Shown here piece by piece: positions 1 through 9,122 of a stretch of 64,000 nucleotides of DNA (within the stretch, counting starts at the first letter, position 1; the number at the start of each line of letters is the position of its first letter). Origin of the DNA: Parabacteroides merdae ATCC 43184 (GTDB lineage: Bacteria > Bacteroidota > Bacteroidia > Bacteroidales > Tannerellaceae). The DNA lies in the NCBI RefSeq assembly GCF_025151215.1, contig NZ_CP102286.1, positions 3,968,001-4,032,000 on the forward strand. The letters are read 5' to 3'. The position numbers were made by a program, and so were the translations under genes. The notes below the pieces were generated by a model that was not told the origin of the DNA, made no database searches, and was given only the letters and a program-made list of their open reading frames with translations.

Positions 1-1386
1 TTTGCGGACTTTCAATTCATACCTCCCTTCCGGCAATTGCAGGAAAGTGATTTTCCCGTCGTGTTGCCAGGCTGACCAGTCTGAAGATACGCCTTCGATC
101 TTGTAGCTGATCTGGTGGTTGGAGGTGAATATCGTGGTGCCTGCCCAGACATTGAACTCCTGGAAGTTGTGCGGGAGAGAAATGCGTTGCGTGTTGATCG
201 GCAAGTGATGGATACCGGAAGCATCGACGTATTCGAGTCCCGAAACTTTCAGGGGAGTGCTGCCCAGGCTATTGCCGATCAGTTCCCGGATATTGACCAA
301 TAAAGTCCCTTGCATGGCAGAGACCAAGACCAGGGAGTCGTTCAAAGGGATGATCCGTTTGCCTCTCGTCACGAGGTTCATATTGTAATTGTCGAAGAGC
401 AGGCGGCATTTCAATGTTCCGATGCCGTCCGCTACGTGAAACAGTCCGGCTTCGTTTTCGATGGAAAGCCAGTAGAGGTTGTCACCGGCCGGATAAACAT
501 GTTCGGCATCGGCAAATACGCCCACTGCTTCCGTGTCCCTAAATAATTTCTTAACGGTCGGAGCGGGGTCTTTTTCGATCCTAAAGCAAGGTTGCGCTTC
601 GGCTTTGCTTACGGCGATGAAAGGGCTTGTGGCTCCCAATGAGCGCTTGAAATAGCCGAGGTTGGTTTGGATATACAACTCTTCGCCATCTAGTCCGGCA
701 TTCACCAGTTTGCCGATCTCGCTTCTTTTTCCTAACAAAGTGATCGGAGGATCGAAAGAGATTTGTGATAATCCGTTGTCGAGCGCCACCCAGATTTGCC
801 GGTTGTCCTGTACGCAGATAAAGCGGACGATATTGTCTTGTAGTTGGTTCTGTAAAGACAGGTGTTGCAGGATCGTACCGTCGGAGTCTGTGATATATAA
901 TCCTTGTGTGAGGGTTCCGATGAAAAAGAGCGTTCCGTTGGTAGCGAAGGCACTCGGCTGTGCATCCTGTATTTCTTTCGGTAAAGTAAAAGGTATTTCA
1001 ACAGGGGGTGGAGTGAAGCGGATTTCTGGCGGGACCGTGTCCAGCGGGTGGTAGCGGAGGATTCCGTCTTTGTCGTATGTCCAGCTTCCCAACATCGTCT
1101 CGTTGCGGGTGTAGATCGTGTCGTTGTAGTTCGTTACGCCGGTCACCTCTTCCTGTCCCGGCAGCGAATATAGTTTCCATGTGTTGCCGTCGAAAGCAAG
1201 CAGGCCGGAATTGTTGGCGACATACAGCATACCGTCGGGTGTCAGCGAAAAGCCCCAGTTCTGGCAGCTCGCTTTATAATCGTCGACCGTATAGTTTTTT
1301 ACAAATACATAAGGAATGGCTACTGACGCGCGCATGGCATGTGCCGTGAACAGAAAAGAAATGAGAATGGTCAGCAGTCTGTACAT
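1..1386 (-). CDS. Periplasmic propeller sensor with Y_Y_Y domain (3' end beyond window)
   Basis: An open frame starts at ATG 1386 and stays open to position 1 (462 codons), so the C-terminus lies outside the window. Residues 1-20 form a signal peptide (MYRLLTILISFLFTAHAMRA). The rest reads as short repeated blades (for example YVANNSGLLAFDGNTWKLYS and IWVALDNGLSQISFD), typical of the two-component-regulator propeller repeats. The last 45 visible residues, with SYKIEGVSSDWSAW and LPEGRYELKV, match the triple-tyrosine (Y_Y_Y) domain that follows the propeller in Bacteroidales one- or two-component sensors. The missing part should hold a membrane segment and either a kinase or a helix-turn-helix output domain; which one cannot be seen. 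It is read toward the window edge, away from carB, and a terminator lies between them. Confidence 0.75.
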   Translation of the reverse strand, partial: MYRLLTILISFLFTAHAMRASVAIPYVFVKNYTVDDYKASCQNWGFSLTPDGMLYVANNSGLLAFDGNTWKLYSLPGQEEVTGVTNYNDTIYTRNETMLGSWTYDKDGILRYHPLDTVPPEIRFTPPPVEIPFTLPKEIQDAQPSAFATNGTLFFIGTLTQGLYITDSDGTILQHLSLQNQLQDNIVRFICVQDNRQIWVALDNGLSQISFDPPITLLGKRSEIGKLVNAGLDGEELYIQTNLGYFKRSLGATSPFIAVSKAEAQPCFRIEKDPAPTVKKLFRDTEAVGVFADAEHVYPAGDNLYWLSIENEAGLFHVADGIGTLKCRLLFDNYNMNLVTRGKRIIPLNDSLVLVSAMQGTLLVNIRELIGNSLGSTPLKVSGLEYVDASGIHHLPINTQRISLPHNFQEFNVWAGTTIFTSNHQISYKIEGVSSDWSAWQHDGKITFLQLPEGRYELKVRK

Positions 1387-1402
1387 AAGTCTAAATGAAT
1401 AT

Positions 1403-1431
1403 AGGCACGGAAGTCCAATACTTCCGTGCCT
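1403..1431 (-). terminator. Hairpin terminator after carB
   Basis: Perfect 12-bp inverted repeat (AGGCACGGAAGT / ACTTCCGTGCCT) with a 5-nt loop, 32 bp after the carB stop and just upstream of the next minus-strand start at 1386. It separates carB from the propeller sensor gene. It lacks a clean U-run, so it may act as a strong hairpin terminator or processing site. Confidence 0.6.
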
Positions 1432-1463
1432 GAATGAGGTTACAAATATAATGAAATTCCTAT

Positions 1464-4400
1464 TTACTTGTATTCCTGCCAGCTCTTAATCTGGATGTCT
1501 TTTTCGTCCATATTACAGAAAGCGCTGATGAAAGCACTTGCCAAGCGGGCGTTGGTGATCAATGGAATGTTGTGATCGATCGCTGCACGACGGATCTTAT
1601 AGCCATTGGTCAGCTCGCGCTTGCTGTGGTCTTTCGGAATGTTGACAACCAGTTCGAACACGTGCTTGCTGAACATATCCATGATGTTCAGGTCGCCCTG
1701 TTCGTCCGGCCAGCAAACTGCTGTCGCAGAGATGCCGTTTTCATTCAAGAATTTAGCCGTTCCAGCCGTTCCGTAGATGTTGTAACCTTTGACTGCCAGC
1801 ATATGGCACGGTTCCAGCAGTTCAGCCTTGCTCTTGGCGGCACCGGAAGAAACCAGTACGTTCTTCTGCGGGATTCTATTTCCGACAGCGATCATGGCAG
1901 AAAGCAATGCTTCGTTGAAGTCGTCGCCGATGCAGCCTACTTCACCTGTAGAGCTCATATCTACGCCCAGTACAGGGTCGGCCTTATGCAGACGGGCGAA
2001 TGAGAACTGCGAAGCCTTCACACCGATCCAGTCGATGTCGAATGCACTCTTGTCCGGTTTGGTGTAAGGAGCGTCAAGCATGATGCGGGTTGCCGTTTCG
2101 ATAAAGTTGCGTTTCAGGACTTTTGATACGAACGGGAAACTGCGGGATGCACGCAGGTTACATTCGATAACCTTCACATCGTTGTTCTTGGCTAGGAACT
2201 GGATGTTGAACGGTCCGCTGATGTTCAACTCTTTGGCGATCATTTTGCTGACCTTCTTGATACGGCGGGCTGTTTCGAAGTAGATCTTCTGTGCCGGGAA
2301 TACCAATGTCGCGTCACCGGAATGGACACCGGCAAACTCGATATGTTCGGAGATGGCGTACTCGACCACTTCGCCATTCATGGCTACCGCGTCGAATTCT
2401 ATCTCTTTCGCCCCTTGCAGGAATTCGGAAACAACTACCGGATATTCTTTGGAAACCTTGGCTGCCAAGTTTAGGAATTCGATCATCTGCTCCTTACTGT
2501 GGCATACGTTCATGGCTGCGCCGGAAAGCACGTAAGACGGACGGATCAGGATTGGGAAACCGACCTTTGCGATAAAGGCGTCGATCTCTTCCATGCTGGT
2601 CAACTCGGCCCAACGTGGCTGGTCGATACCTAACGTATCCAGCATTGCGGAGAATTTGTGACGGTTTTCGGCACGGTCGATCGACAGTGGTGAAGTACCC
2701 AATACAGGTACGTTCTGGCGGTACAGTTTCATGGCCAGGTTGTTCGGTATCTGTCCACCTACGGAGACGATTACGCCCTTCGGCAGTTCTAAGTCCATGA
2801 CATCGAGCACGCGTTCGAACGAAAGCTCGTCGAAGTACAGACGGTCGCACATGTCATAATCGGTGGAAACCGTTTCCGGGTTATAGTTGATCATGATGGA
2901 TTTATAGCCTAACTTGCGGGCTGTCTGTGCGGCATTCACCGAACACCAGTCGAACTCAACGGAAGAACCGATGCGGTAAGCGCCCGATCCCAGAATCACG
3001 ACGCTCTTGTCGTTCGGATAGTAAGAGATATCGTGCTGGCTGCCGTCGTATGTCATATACAGGTAGTTCGTCAGTTCGGGATGTTCCGATGCGATCGTAT
3101 TGATGCGTTTTACACTCGGCAGGATACCTAATTTCTTACGCAGGTTGCGCACGCGGATATTTTCCTTTTCCATGTTGCCTTCCGGGTTTTCAACATAACG
3201 AGCAATCTGGAAGTCGGAGAATCCCAGGCGTTTTGCTTCCTTCAGCACATCTTCAGGCAGGTCTTCGATCTTATCGTAAGCAGACAATACTTTCGTATAG
3301 TCTACGATGTTTTTCAGTTTTTCCAGGAACCACGGAGTGATCTTGGACAGTTCGTGGATGCGGTCTACCGTGTAGCCTTTTTCAAGCGCTTTGGCCACGG
3401 CGAAGATACGGAGGTCGGTCGGGTTGGCCAGCGCGTCGTCCAGGTTATCGAATTCCACGTCGTTGTTGCCGACGAAACCGTGCATGCCCTGTCCGATCAT
3501 ACGCAGACCTTTCTGCATGATTTCCTCGAAGCTCTTGCCGATCGACATAATCTCGCCGACAGATTTCATGCTCGAACCGATCTGGCGGCTTACACCGACA
3601 AACTTAGTCAGGTCCCAACGCGGGATCTTTACGATCATGTAATCTACTTCTGGTGCTTTGTAAGCGGAGTTGGGAGTTCCCATCTCACCGATTTCGTCAA
3701 GGCTGTAACCTAATGCCAGCTTGGCAGCCACGAATGCCAGCGGATAACCGCTCGCTTTGGATGCAAGTGCGGAAGAACGGCTTAGGCGGGCGTTTACTTC
3801 GATCACACGGTAATCGCAAGTATCGGAGTTGAATGCGTACTGGATGTTACATTCGCCGACGATACCTAAATGGCGGATCGTCTTGATTGAAAGTTCTTTC
3901 AATAGGTCCAGTTCTTTGTCTGTCAGTGAACAGGTAGGAGCGACAACGATACTTTCGCCCGTATGTACGCCTAACGGGTCTACATTTTCCATGCTTACAA
4001 CCGTAAAGCAGTGGTCGTTCTTATCGCGGATTACTTCAAATTCAATTTCCTTCCAGCCTTTCAACGATTCTTCCACCAACACCTGGGGAGAATAGGCGAA
4101 AGCGCTTTCTGCCAGCGTACGCAGTTCTGCCTCGTCTTTGCAGATACCGCTACCCATACCGCCCAATGCGTATGCGGAACGGATCATGACCGGGAAGCCG
4201 ATCTCGTAGGCTGCCTTCACGGCATCTTCCAGGTTTCCGACAGCGTGGCTAACCGGAGTTTTTACTGCTATCTCGTCAAGTTTCTTTACAAACAGGTCGC
4301 GGTCTTCCGTGTACATGATCGCTTCGACCGAAGTTCCCAGTACCTTTACACCATATTTGGCCAGTGTTCCGCTGGTATACAGTTCGGTTCCGCAGTTCAA

Positions 4401-4682
4401 AGCAGTCTGTCCGCCAAAAGCCAGCAGGATACCGTCCGGTTGTTCTTTTTTGATCACTTCTTCAACAAAGTAAGGAGTGATCGGCAGGAAATACACCTTG
4501 TCGGCTACCCCTTCTGATGTTTGAATGGTTGCAATGTTCGGATTGAGCAATACGGTGCTGATTCCTTCTTCTTTCAGCGCCTTCAGTGCTTGTGAACCAG
4601 AGTAGTCAAATTCTCCGGCTTGTCCGATCTTCAGGGCACCCGAGCCCAGAACAATCACCTTTTTGATACCACTTTTCGACAT
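1464..4682 (-). CDS. carB: Carbamoyl-phosphate synthase large subunit
   Basis: 1072 residues, the normal length for CarB. It makes carbamoyl phosphate from bicarbonate, two ATP and ammonia delivered by the small subunit CarA, feeding pyrimidine and arginine synthesis in the cytoplasm. The start MSKSGIKKVIVLGSGALKIG is the typical first nucleotide-binding half; the second homologous half begins near residue 565 (SVVILGSGAYRIGSSVEFDW). Both ATP-grasp units are present, and the C-terminal MGS-like allosteric domain is recognisable (YGTAGTAKFLNENG). carA is not next to it: the gene stands alone between a terminator and its own long 5' leader. That leader has a promoter, a short ORF and an intrinsic terminator, suggesting attenuation. 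Confidence 0.97.
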   Translation of the reverse strand: MSKSGIKKVIVLGSGALKIGQAGEFDYSGSQALKALKEEGISTVLLNPNIATIQTSEGVADKVYFLPITPYFVEEVIKKEQPDGILLAFGGQTALNCGTELYTSGTLAKYGVKVLGTSVEAIMYTEDRDLFVKKLDEIAVKTPVSHAVGNLEDAVKAAYEIGFPVMIRSAYALGGMGSGICKDEAELRTLAESAFAYSPQVLVEESLKGWKEIEFEVIRDKNDHCFTVVSMENVDPLGVHTGESIVVAPTCSLTDKELDLLKELSIKTIRHLGIVGECNIQYAFNSDTCDYRVIEVNARLSRSSALASKASGYPLAFVAAKLALGYSLDEIGEMGTPNSAYKAPEVDYMIVKIPRWDLTKFVGVSRQIGSSMKSVGEIMSIGKSFEEIMQKGLRMIGQGMHGFVGNNDVEFDNLDDALANPTDLRIFAVAKALEKGYTVDRIHELSKITPWFLEKLKNIVDYTKVLSAYDKIEDLPEDVLKEAKRLGFSDFQIARYVENPEGNMEKENIRVRNLRKKLGILPSVKRINTIASEHPELTNYLYMTYDGSQHDISYYPNDKSVVILGSGAYRIGSSVEFDWCSVNAAQTARKLGYKSIMINYNPETVSTDYDMCDRLYFDELSFERVLDVMDLELPKGVIVSVGGQIPNNLAMKLYRQNVPVLGTSPLSIDRAENRHKFSAMLDTLGIDQPRWAELTSMEEIDAFIAKVGFPILIRPSYVLSGAAMNVCHSKEQMIEFLNLAAKVSKEYPVVVSEFLQGAKEIEFDAVAMNGEVVEYAISEHIEFAGVHSGDATLVFPAQKIYFETARRIKKVSKMIAKELNISGPFNIQFLAKNNDVKVIECNLRASRSFPFVSKVLKRNFIETATRIMLDAPYTKPDKSAFDIDWIGVKASQFSFARLHKADPVLGVDMSSTGEVGCIGDDFNEALLSAMIAVGNRIPQKNVLVSSGAAKSKAELLEPCHMLAVKGYNIYGTAGTAKFLNENGISATAVCWPDEQGDLNIMDMFSKHVFELVVNIPKDHSKRELTNGYKIRRAAIDHNIPLITNARLASAFISAFCNMDEKDIQIKSWQEYK

Positions 4683-4758
4683 AGTAATTTGGGTTGTTTA
4701 ATTTATTGATTTTATAGAATGTTATAATTGCCTTACGAGATCACAAGGTGCAAAAAAA

Positions 4759-4785
4759 ATGCGTTAGTAAAAATAACTAACGCAT
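4759..4785 (-). terminator. Intrinsic terminator in the carB 5' leader (candidate attenuator)
   Basis: Read on the minus strand this is a perfect 10-bp stem (ATGCGTTAGT / ACTAACGCAT) with a 7-nt loop, followed directly by eight T residues: a textbook intrinsic terminator. It sits 77 bp upstream of the carB start, in the same orientation and downstream of a consensus promoter. Transcription must pass it to reach carB. The stop codon of a 34-codon ORF ends one base before the stem. Confidence 0.8.
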
Positions 4786-4786
4786 C

Positions 4787-4891
4787 CTATATAACCAAAT
4801 GATAATCCTTTAAAATAAAAAAATGAGCTTCATTGTCCGACATATAACCGGAAAAGTACGCTGGATTATCCTTATGTGCTTTCTGTGTCAT
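4787..4891 (-). CDS. Short leader ORF before the carB attenuator (34 aa)
   Basis: ATG at 4891 and TAG at 4787-4789 give a 34-residue peptide beginning MTQKAHKDNPAYFSGY and ending KDYHLVI. It starts about 25 nt after the -7 element of the leader promoter and stops one base before the terminator stem, so a translating ribosome would cover the stem's left arm. The codons before the stop are U-rich (CAT TTT TTT ATT TTA). This is the arrangement of the E. coli pyrBI leader, where UTP-dependent pausing lets the ribosome suppress the terminator. No homolog is recognised. It could instead be a small protein gene with its own terminator, or chance. Confidence 0.5.
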   Translation of the reverse strand: MTQKAHKDNPAYFSGYMSDNEAHFFILKDYHLVI

Positions 4892-4915
4892 GAAACTCTA
4901 TCTTCAAAATTTCGG

Positions 4916-4946
4916 CAAAGATAAGGCTTATATTTCAAACATGCAA
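4916..4946 (-). promoter_or_regulatory. Bacteroidetes-type promoter for the carB leader
   Basis: On the minus strand TTG (4944-4946), a 20-nt spacer and TATCTTTG (4916-4923) match the Bacteroidetes sigma-ABfr consensus. Transcription would start near 4910, giving a leader of about 230 nt before carB. Confidence 0.7.
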
Positions 4947-5060
4947 GAGATGTTGGTGCCCTCTTTCTGAAAAATACTTTTCAAGTTGACCGAAATGTCC
5001 GGAAGATAATTTTATTTTCCTATCTTTATCCCCATCAATCATTCAAATAATTCTGATATT

Positions 5061-6890
5061 ATGAATAAGACACTTTATCTCATTTTTATTTGTCTCCTTT
5101 TATGTGCCGGCACCCATCTTGTTGCCCAGACTTTTGATTATAACCGAGTGAGTGGCCATCCCCGCTTATTGATGAAGCAGGGTGAGGAGCAGCAGATACG
5201 AGAAAGCCTGAAAGATAACCCCGAAATGCAGCGCGTCTATAAGCAGATTGTCGGAGAAGCCGACCGGCTGTTGGTCTGTCCGACGTTAACATATAAGAAA
5301 GAGGGACGTCGTCTGTTGGCCGTTTCCCGTGAGGCTTTGAAACGTATTTTTGACCTTTCGTTTGTATACCGGATGACCGGCGAAGATAAATACCGCTTGC
5401 GTGCCGAGCAGGAGATGGTGTCCGTCTGCTCTTTCGGCGACTGGAACCCGTCTCATTTCTTGGATGTCGGCGAGATGACGATGGCGGTTGCGATCGGTTA
5501 TGACTGGCTGTTCGATAAGCTGTCTCCGGAAACAAGGAGAGTGGTACGTGAATCGATTCTTCAGAAAGGTTTTGCTCCGTCGAACGACAAACAATATAAC
5601 TGGTTCCTGAAAGCAGAAAACAACTGGAACCAGGTTTGCAATACCGGGCTGGTATATGGAGCCCTTGCCCTTTTGGATTCGGACAGCAAAGAAGCGGCTG
5701 CTGTTATTGAACGGGCTATGTCGTCTGTTCCTCTGTCGATGAAAGTGTACGCGCCTGACGGCAACTATCCGGAAGGGTATAATTATTGGGGATATGGGAC
5801 GAGTTTCAATGTGATGCTAATCGCCGCTTTGGAATCGGCTCTCGGTTCGGATGGAGGACTGAGTGCGGTGGAGGGCTTTATGTCTTCGGCCCGGTTCATG
5901 CAGTATATGGCGGGAACGACCGGTCTTGCCTTCAATTTCAGTGATGCACGCGAAACGACTCAATCTTTTCCGGCCATGTTCTGGTATGCATCCAAATTAG
6001 GCGATCCTTCCTTGCTCTGGAACGAAAAAATATTCCTGACACGCGAGGATACGCATTTTACTGCGGAAGAAGAGCGTTTCCTGCCGATTATCTTGATCTA
6101 TGGTTCCCGCTTCGATATGAAGGAAGTGACGCCTCCTGTCTCGAAAATCTGGACCGGACATGGAAAAGTGCCTGTAGCTCTGATCCGTACCGGATGGGAT
6201 AAGGGTGAAGGTTTTTATGTCGGGATAAAAGGAGGAACGGCTTCGGCCAACCATGCTCATATGGATGCCGGATCATTTGTGTTCGAAGCTCAGGGAGTTC
6301 GTTGGGCACAGGATTTGGGTATGCAGGAGTATTATTCTCTGGAAAAGGAAGGCGTACGACTGTGGAACGGTGATCAGGACGGGCAACGTTGGGATGTCTT
6401 CCGCTATAATAACTTTGTGCATAATACGTTGACGGTAAACGGAGAAAAGCACCAGGTAAAAGGAGCGGTTCCGATTCTCGCTACTTATACGAAAGATGCA
6501 CGGTTGGGAGCCAGCTTGGATATGACTTCTTTGTTCGGTAGTAATCTGAAGAAAGCGACACGCGAGGTTGTGCTTGTGAAGGAACGGTATTTGCAGGTAA
6601 CGGATCAGGTGCAGGCTGCCGGCCAACCAGCTTCTGTCCGGTGGACGATGGTCACCTCCGCCACTCCTAAGCTGCTCGATTCCCACACGATAGAATTGAC
6701 GAAAGAAGGTAAGAAATTACATGTGATTATCGACAGTCCTTCGGCTGCCGCCTTCTCTGTGGTCGATAATGTTCCGTCGCATAGCTACGATGCTCCGAAT
6801 CCCGGTTCTGTCCGGATTGTTTTTGATGTTGATGTGAAAGCCGGTCGGAAGGAAACATTGAAAGTGCGGCTGGTTCCGGTTGTGGAATAA
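5061..6890 (+). CDS. Secreted heparinase II/III-family polysaccharide lyase-like protein
   Basis: 609 residues with a clear signal peptide (MNKTLYLIFICLLLCAGTHLVAQ) that directs it to the periplasm or surface. The first two thirds form the alpha-helical toroid of this fold (AIGYDWLFDKLSPE, NNWNQVCNTGL, PEGYNYWGYGTSF). The C-terminal third is the heparinase II/III beta-sheet domain, marked by NHAHMDAGSFVFEAQG with its metal/active-site histidine and HNTLTVNG. Family members cleave acidic polysaccharides such as heparin, heparan sulfate or alginate by beta-elimination; the substrate here cannot be told. There is no adjacent SusC/SusD pair or sulfatase, so it is not in an obvious polysaccharide utilisation locus. 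It is a single-gene unit closed by a terminator. Confidence 0.85.
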   Translation: MNKTLYLIFICLLLCAGTHLVAQTFDYNRVSGHPRLLMKQGEEQQIRESLKDNPEMQRVYKQIVGEADRLLVCPTLTYKKEGRRLLAVSREALKRIFDLSFVYRMTGEDKYRLRAEQEMVSVCSFGDWNPSHFLDVGEMTMAVAIGYDWLFDKLSPETRRVVRESILQKGFAPSNDKQYNWFLKAENNWNQVCNTGLVYGALALLDSDSKEAAAVIERAMSSVPLSMKVYAPDGNYPEGYNYWGYGTSFNVMLIAALESALGSDGGLSAVEGFMSSARFMQYMAGTTGLAFNFSDARETTQSFPAMFWYASKLGDPSLLWNEKIFLTREDTHFTAEEERFLPIILIYGSRFDMKEVTPPVSKIWTGHGKVPVALIRTGWDKGEGFYVGIKGGTASANHAHMDAGSFVFEAQGVRWAQDLGMQEYYSLEKEGVRLWNGDQDGQRWDVFRYNNFVHNTLTVNGEKHQVKGAVPILATYTKDARLGASLDMTSLFGSNLKKATREVVLVKERYLQVTDQVQAAGQPASVRWTMVTSATPKLLDSHTIELTKEGKKLHVIIDSPSAAAFSVVDNVPSHSYDAPNPGSVRIVFDVDVKAGRKETLKVRLVPVVE

Positions 6891-6900
6891 TACATGAATG

Positions 6901-6948
6901 TACCGATATGCCGGGGTACGACAATACCGCTGAATGGGCATATCGGTA
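6901..6948. terminator. Shared terminator between convergent genes
   Basis: A perfect 12-bp stem (TACCGATATGCC / GGCATATCGGTA) with a 24-nt loop lies between the plus-strand heparinase gene and the minus-strand gene ending at 6967. Its position suggests it serves both. Confidence 0.65.
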
Positions 6949-6966
6949 TGCTTCAATTCCTATTTG

Positions 6967-8793
6967 TTATTTGCCGAAATTCCAGTTCCTGATGATTTGC
7001 AGTATTTCCTCTTTCATTTCCTTCGTTATGTTGTTTTGTGTACTGGGCTGGAAGGCGAGAAACCTCTTGGCTGCTTTATGGAATTTGTCCGGATGTAAAA
7101 AAGAGGGGTTTGTATACAATTTGGCGAGTAGGAAGTAGGTATATCCCTGTTCCGGTAAAATCCGGCTGATTTCCAGCAGGTAACTTTCCGCTTTCTGGTA
7201 TTGCTTGATCGCCTTTTCGTTTTTTGCAATTGCATAGTATAGTTCGGGGGCTGCACTTAGTTTTAATGCCCTGTCCAACCATTTGATGGCAATATCGTGC
7301 TGTCCGGTCTTATAGAAACATTCTGCTCCCTCATATAGAAAATCTGTCCGGTGGTATAACTGGACAAACAGACCGGCATACCGGCTGGCTGCTTGTTCGT
7401 ACTCCTGATTATGATATAATTCCTGAAGCGTCTTCCATTCCCTATAGGTATAGTAGGTATCTTTCTGTCCGTAGAAAAGAATGCAGGTAAGAATGGCGGC
7501 GATGGCACTGATATACGGGATACTCCTTTGTGCTCGCTGCTTGTTATGCTTCGGATTGGTCACACATATAGTGGTCAGGAATAAGAGCAGAACCCAGTAG
7601 GTCGGGAGTTGGAGCGGATAGGAATAAAGGGCGAAGATTCCGAGTGCCAGAATTCCGCCGGATGCTCCAATCTGTCTGTGTCTGATCCCATAATAAAGGG
7701 AAAATGCGAGCCAGAAGATGAAGAACAGCAACCCCGTAATACCTAACTCAAGTCCTATTTGCAGATATTCGTTGTATGCATACTGGGGACAGGTTGCGGT
7801 TTGTTTTTCTTTGGAAGAAGCGGTATCGGTTTCGAAATAGGCAGATTGTTCCTTTGCGTATGTGGCTGGAAAGCCGCCTATACCTATGCCGGTTACCGGA
7901 TGTTCCATGATAGCCTGGGTCGTGATATTCCAGATCAAAAGCCGGCGATCTCCGGCCTGGGCTTTTTGGATATTCCCGACCAAAATGACTGCCGTGATCG
8001 CAACAAACAGGATAATCGAAGAGATAGCAAACAGCTGGATGTGTTTCTGTATGGCTTTTTTCGTCTGTTTCCATCCGATCAGCCTCATCCAGCAAACCCA
8101 GATTCCGGAAAGGAGGGCTGCAAGCCATACGGGTTGGTCTGTTTTGAATATTAAGGTGGTGATAATCAAAGTAGATCCGAGAATGGAGAAATAGAACAGG
8201 AAAGTACGGGATTTCCACAAAGCGATCTTGTCGCAATTCTTAAAACGGAGTAATGTGTTCAGACAGACTGGAAAAATGACTGCGATATAGCCATAGAAAG
8301 GCTCTGGTTTCAGCGATGTTTCAAGCAGCCTGAAGACAGGATGGGTGATGGGAGCAGGATTGATGGTATGGCTGATCCCCCAGATGGCCGGAACGATTCC
8401 GGTAAATATGATGATCGTAATGAAAAACGGTCGTAATTCCTGATGCGCCTGTAAAGCACCTCTGAGCATAAACCAGAGAGCAACCAGCTGAGCGATGAAA
8501 AGGAAACGTTCCGGCTGAAGATTCTCGTCTTTGTCGTAAGAAACCAATACGATACCGAACAGAAGTAATAATAAGGCATCCGGTAATGAAAAGATAAAAC
8601 GGCTTTTCTTTGTTGTGAATTCCATAAGTAGAACCCCACCGGCTAACAATAGAGATGTGAAATGAAACCAGCAAATTTTTCCGGACAGCGTGCCGTCTGC
8701 TAATTCCGGATTCATGGCGAAGATTATACACAATAGTAACATTCCACTCGTTGCGAGTAAAAGTAATCTTAGATAACTAAAAAAATTATTCAT
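6967..8793 (-). CDS. O-antigen-ligase-like membrane protein with TPR tail, copy 1
   Basis: About 608 residues from ATG 8793; this start is preferred to an upstream one at 8859 because it leads straight into the first membrane helix. The N-terminal two thirds hold about ten membrane helices of the Wzy_C/O-antigen-ligase type with a large loop (GIGIGGFPATYAKEQSAYF, CPQYAYNEYLQIGLELGITGL). The last 200 residues are TPR-like helices (AIKWLDRALKLSAAPELYYAIAKNEK). It is a clear paralog of 18174-19997, but residues conserved there are changed: SFFNPGP is TSLKPEP and GMSRSAWMAA is FKTDQPVWLAA, losing the arginine usually kept in this family. It may have lost ligase activity. It is solitary, with its own promoter. 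Confidence 0.75.
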   Translation of the reverse strand: MNNFFSYLRLLLLATSGMLLLCIIFAMNPELADGTLSGKICWFHFTSLLLAGGVLLMEFTTKKSRFIFSLPDALLLLLFGIVLVSYDKDENLQPERFLFIAQLVALWFMLRGALQAHQELRPFFITIIIFTGIVPAIWGISHTINPAPITHPVFRLLETSLKPEPFYGYIAVIFPVCLNTLLRFKNCDKIALWKSRTFLFYFSILGSTLIITTLIFKTDQPVWLAALLSGIWVCWMRLIGWKQTKKAIQKHIQLFAISSIILFVAITAVILVGNIQKAQAGDRRLLIWNITTQAIMEHPVTGIGIGGFPATYAKEQSAYFETDTASSKEKQTATCPQYAYNEYLQIGLELGITGLLFFIFWLAFSLYYGIRHRQIGASGGILALGIFALYSYPLQLPTYWVLLLFLTTICVTNPKHNKQRAQRSIPYISAIAAILTCILFYGQKDTYYTYREWKTLQELYHNQEYEQAASRYAGLFVQLYHRTDFLYEGAECFYKTGQHDIAIKWLDRALKLSAAPELYYAIAKNEKAIKQYQKAESYLLEISRILPEQGYTYFLLAKLYTNPSFLHPDKFHKAAKRFLAFQPSTQNNITKEMKEEILQIIRNWNFGK

Positions 8794-8814
8794 AATTATA
8801 TTTATTAAAATGTG

Positions 8815-8849
8815 AAAAAACTCTGCTTTCTGTGGGTTGAGAGGCAGAG
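8815..8849 (-). terminator. Possible attenuator hairpin before ligase-like copy 1
   Basis: On the minus strand a 6-bp stem (CTCTGC / GCAGAG, 17-nt loop) is followed by six T residues, 22 bp upstream of the start at 8793. An upstream segment (GTTGTGAGA with TCTCAAC) could pair instead and block it. The stem is short, so this is tentative. Confidence 0.35.
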
Positions 8850-8992
8850 ACCTTCTCACAACTTATCTGTCAGGCATTGCCAAATGGATGGCAAAGAAAT
8901 GGACCGATGCAAGTATACCCTATTTAAACAGAAAGAGAAGCCAGTGTGTTTTCCTTTTGAGAGGAAAGATTTGAACAGGTCTAAAGAGGTCG

Positions 8993-9000
8993 CAAAAGTA
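8993..9000 (-). promoter_or_regulatory. -7 promoter element for ligase-like copy 1
   Basis: TACTTTTG on the minus strand matches TAnnTTTG exactly; no good TTG/TTTG is seen at the usual spacing. It lies just after the end of the RND operon, so copy 1 is probably transcribed independently. Confidence 0.4.
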
Positions 9001-9122
9001 TATTTTGCTTTATTGGAGGGTGAATGTTAGAGTTGACATTTTGTTGACAATATGCAAACGACTGGCATACAAAATATTTTGATGATAAACGGTAATCCTT
9101 ATTTGAAAGGGGAAAGTTAAGG

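Larger units (their letters stand above)
4683..5060. other. Divergent intergenic region carB / heparinase
   Basis: This 378-bp gap holds the carB promoter, leader ORF and terminator listed separately. The right-hand 110 bp must contain the promoter of the plus-strand heparinase gene; a weak TATCTTTA element is visible near 5021-5028 but no matching -33 box. Nothing else is recognised. Confidence 0.6.
8794..9122. other. Leader region of ligase-like copy 1
   Basis: 329 bp without a credible gene. It carries the -7-like element TACTTTTG (minus strand, 8993-9000), which would give a leader of about 195 nt before the start at 8793, and the hairpin/T-run listed separately. The short plus-strand open frame at 8812-9030 has no recognisable protein character and is rejected. 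Confidence 0.5.

Noticed and set aside
8812..9030. 72-codon plus-strand open frame
   Set aside because: It overlaps the leader of the ligase-like gene and has no recognisable protein pattern.
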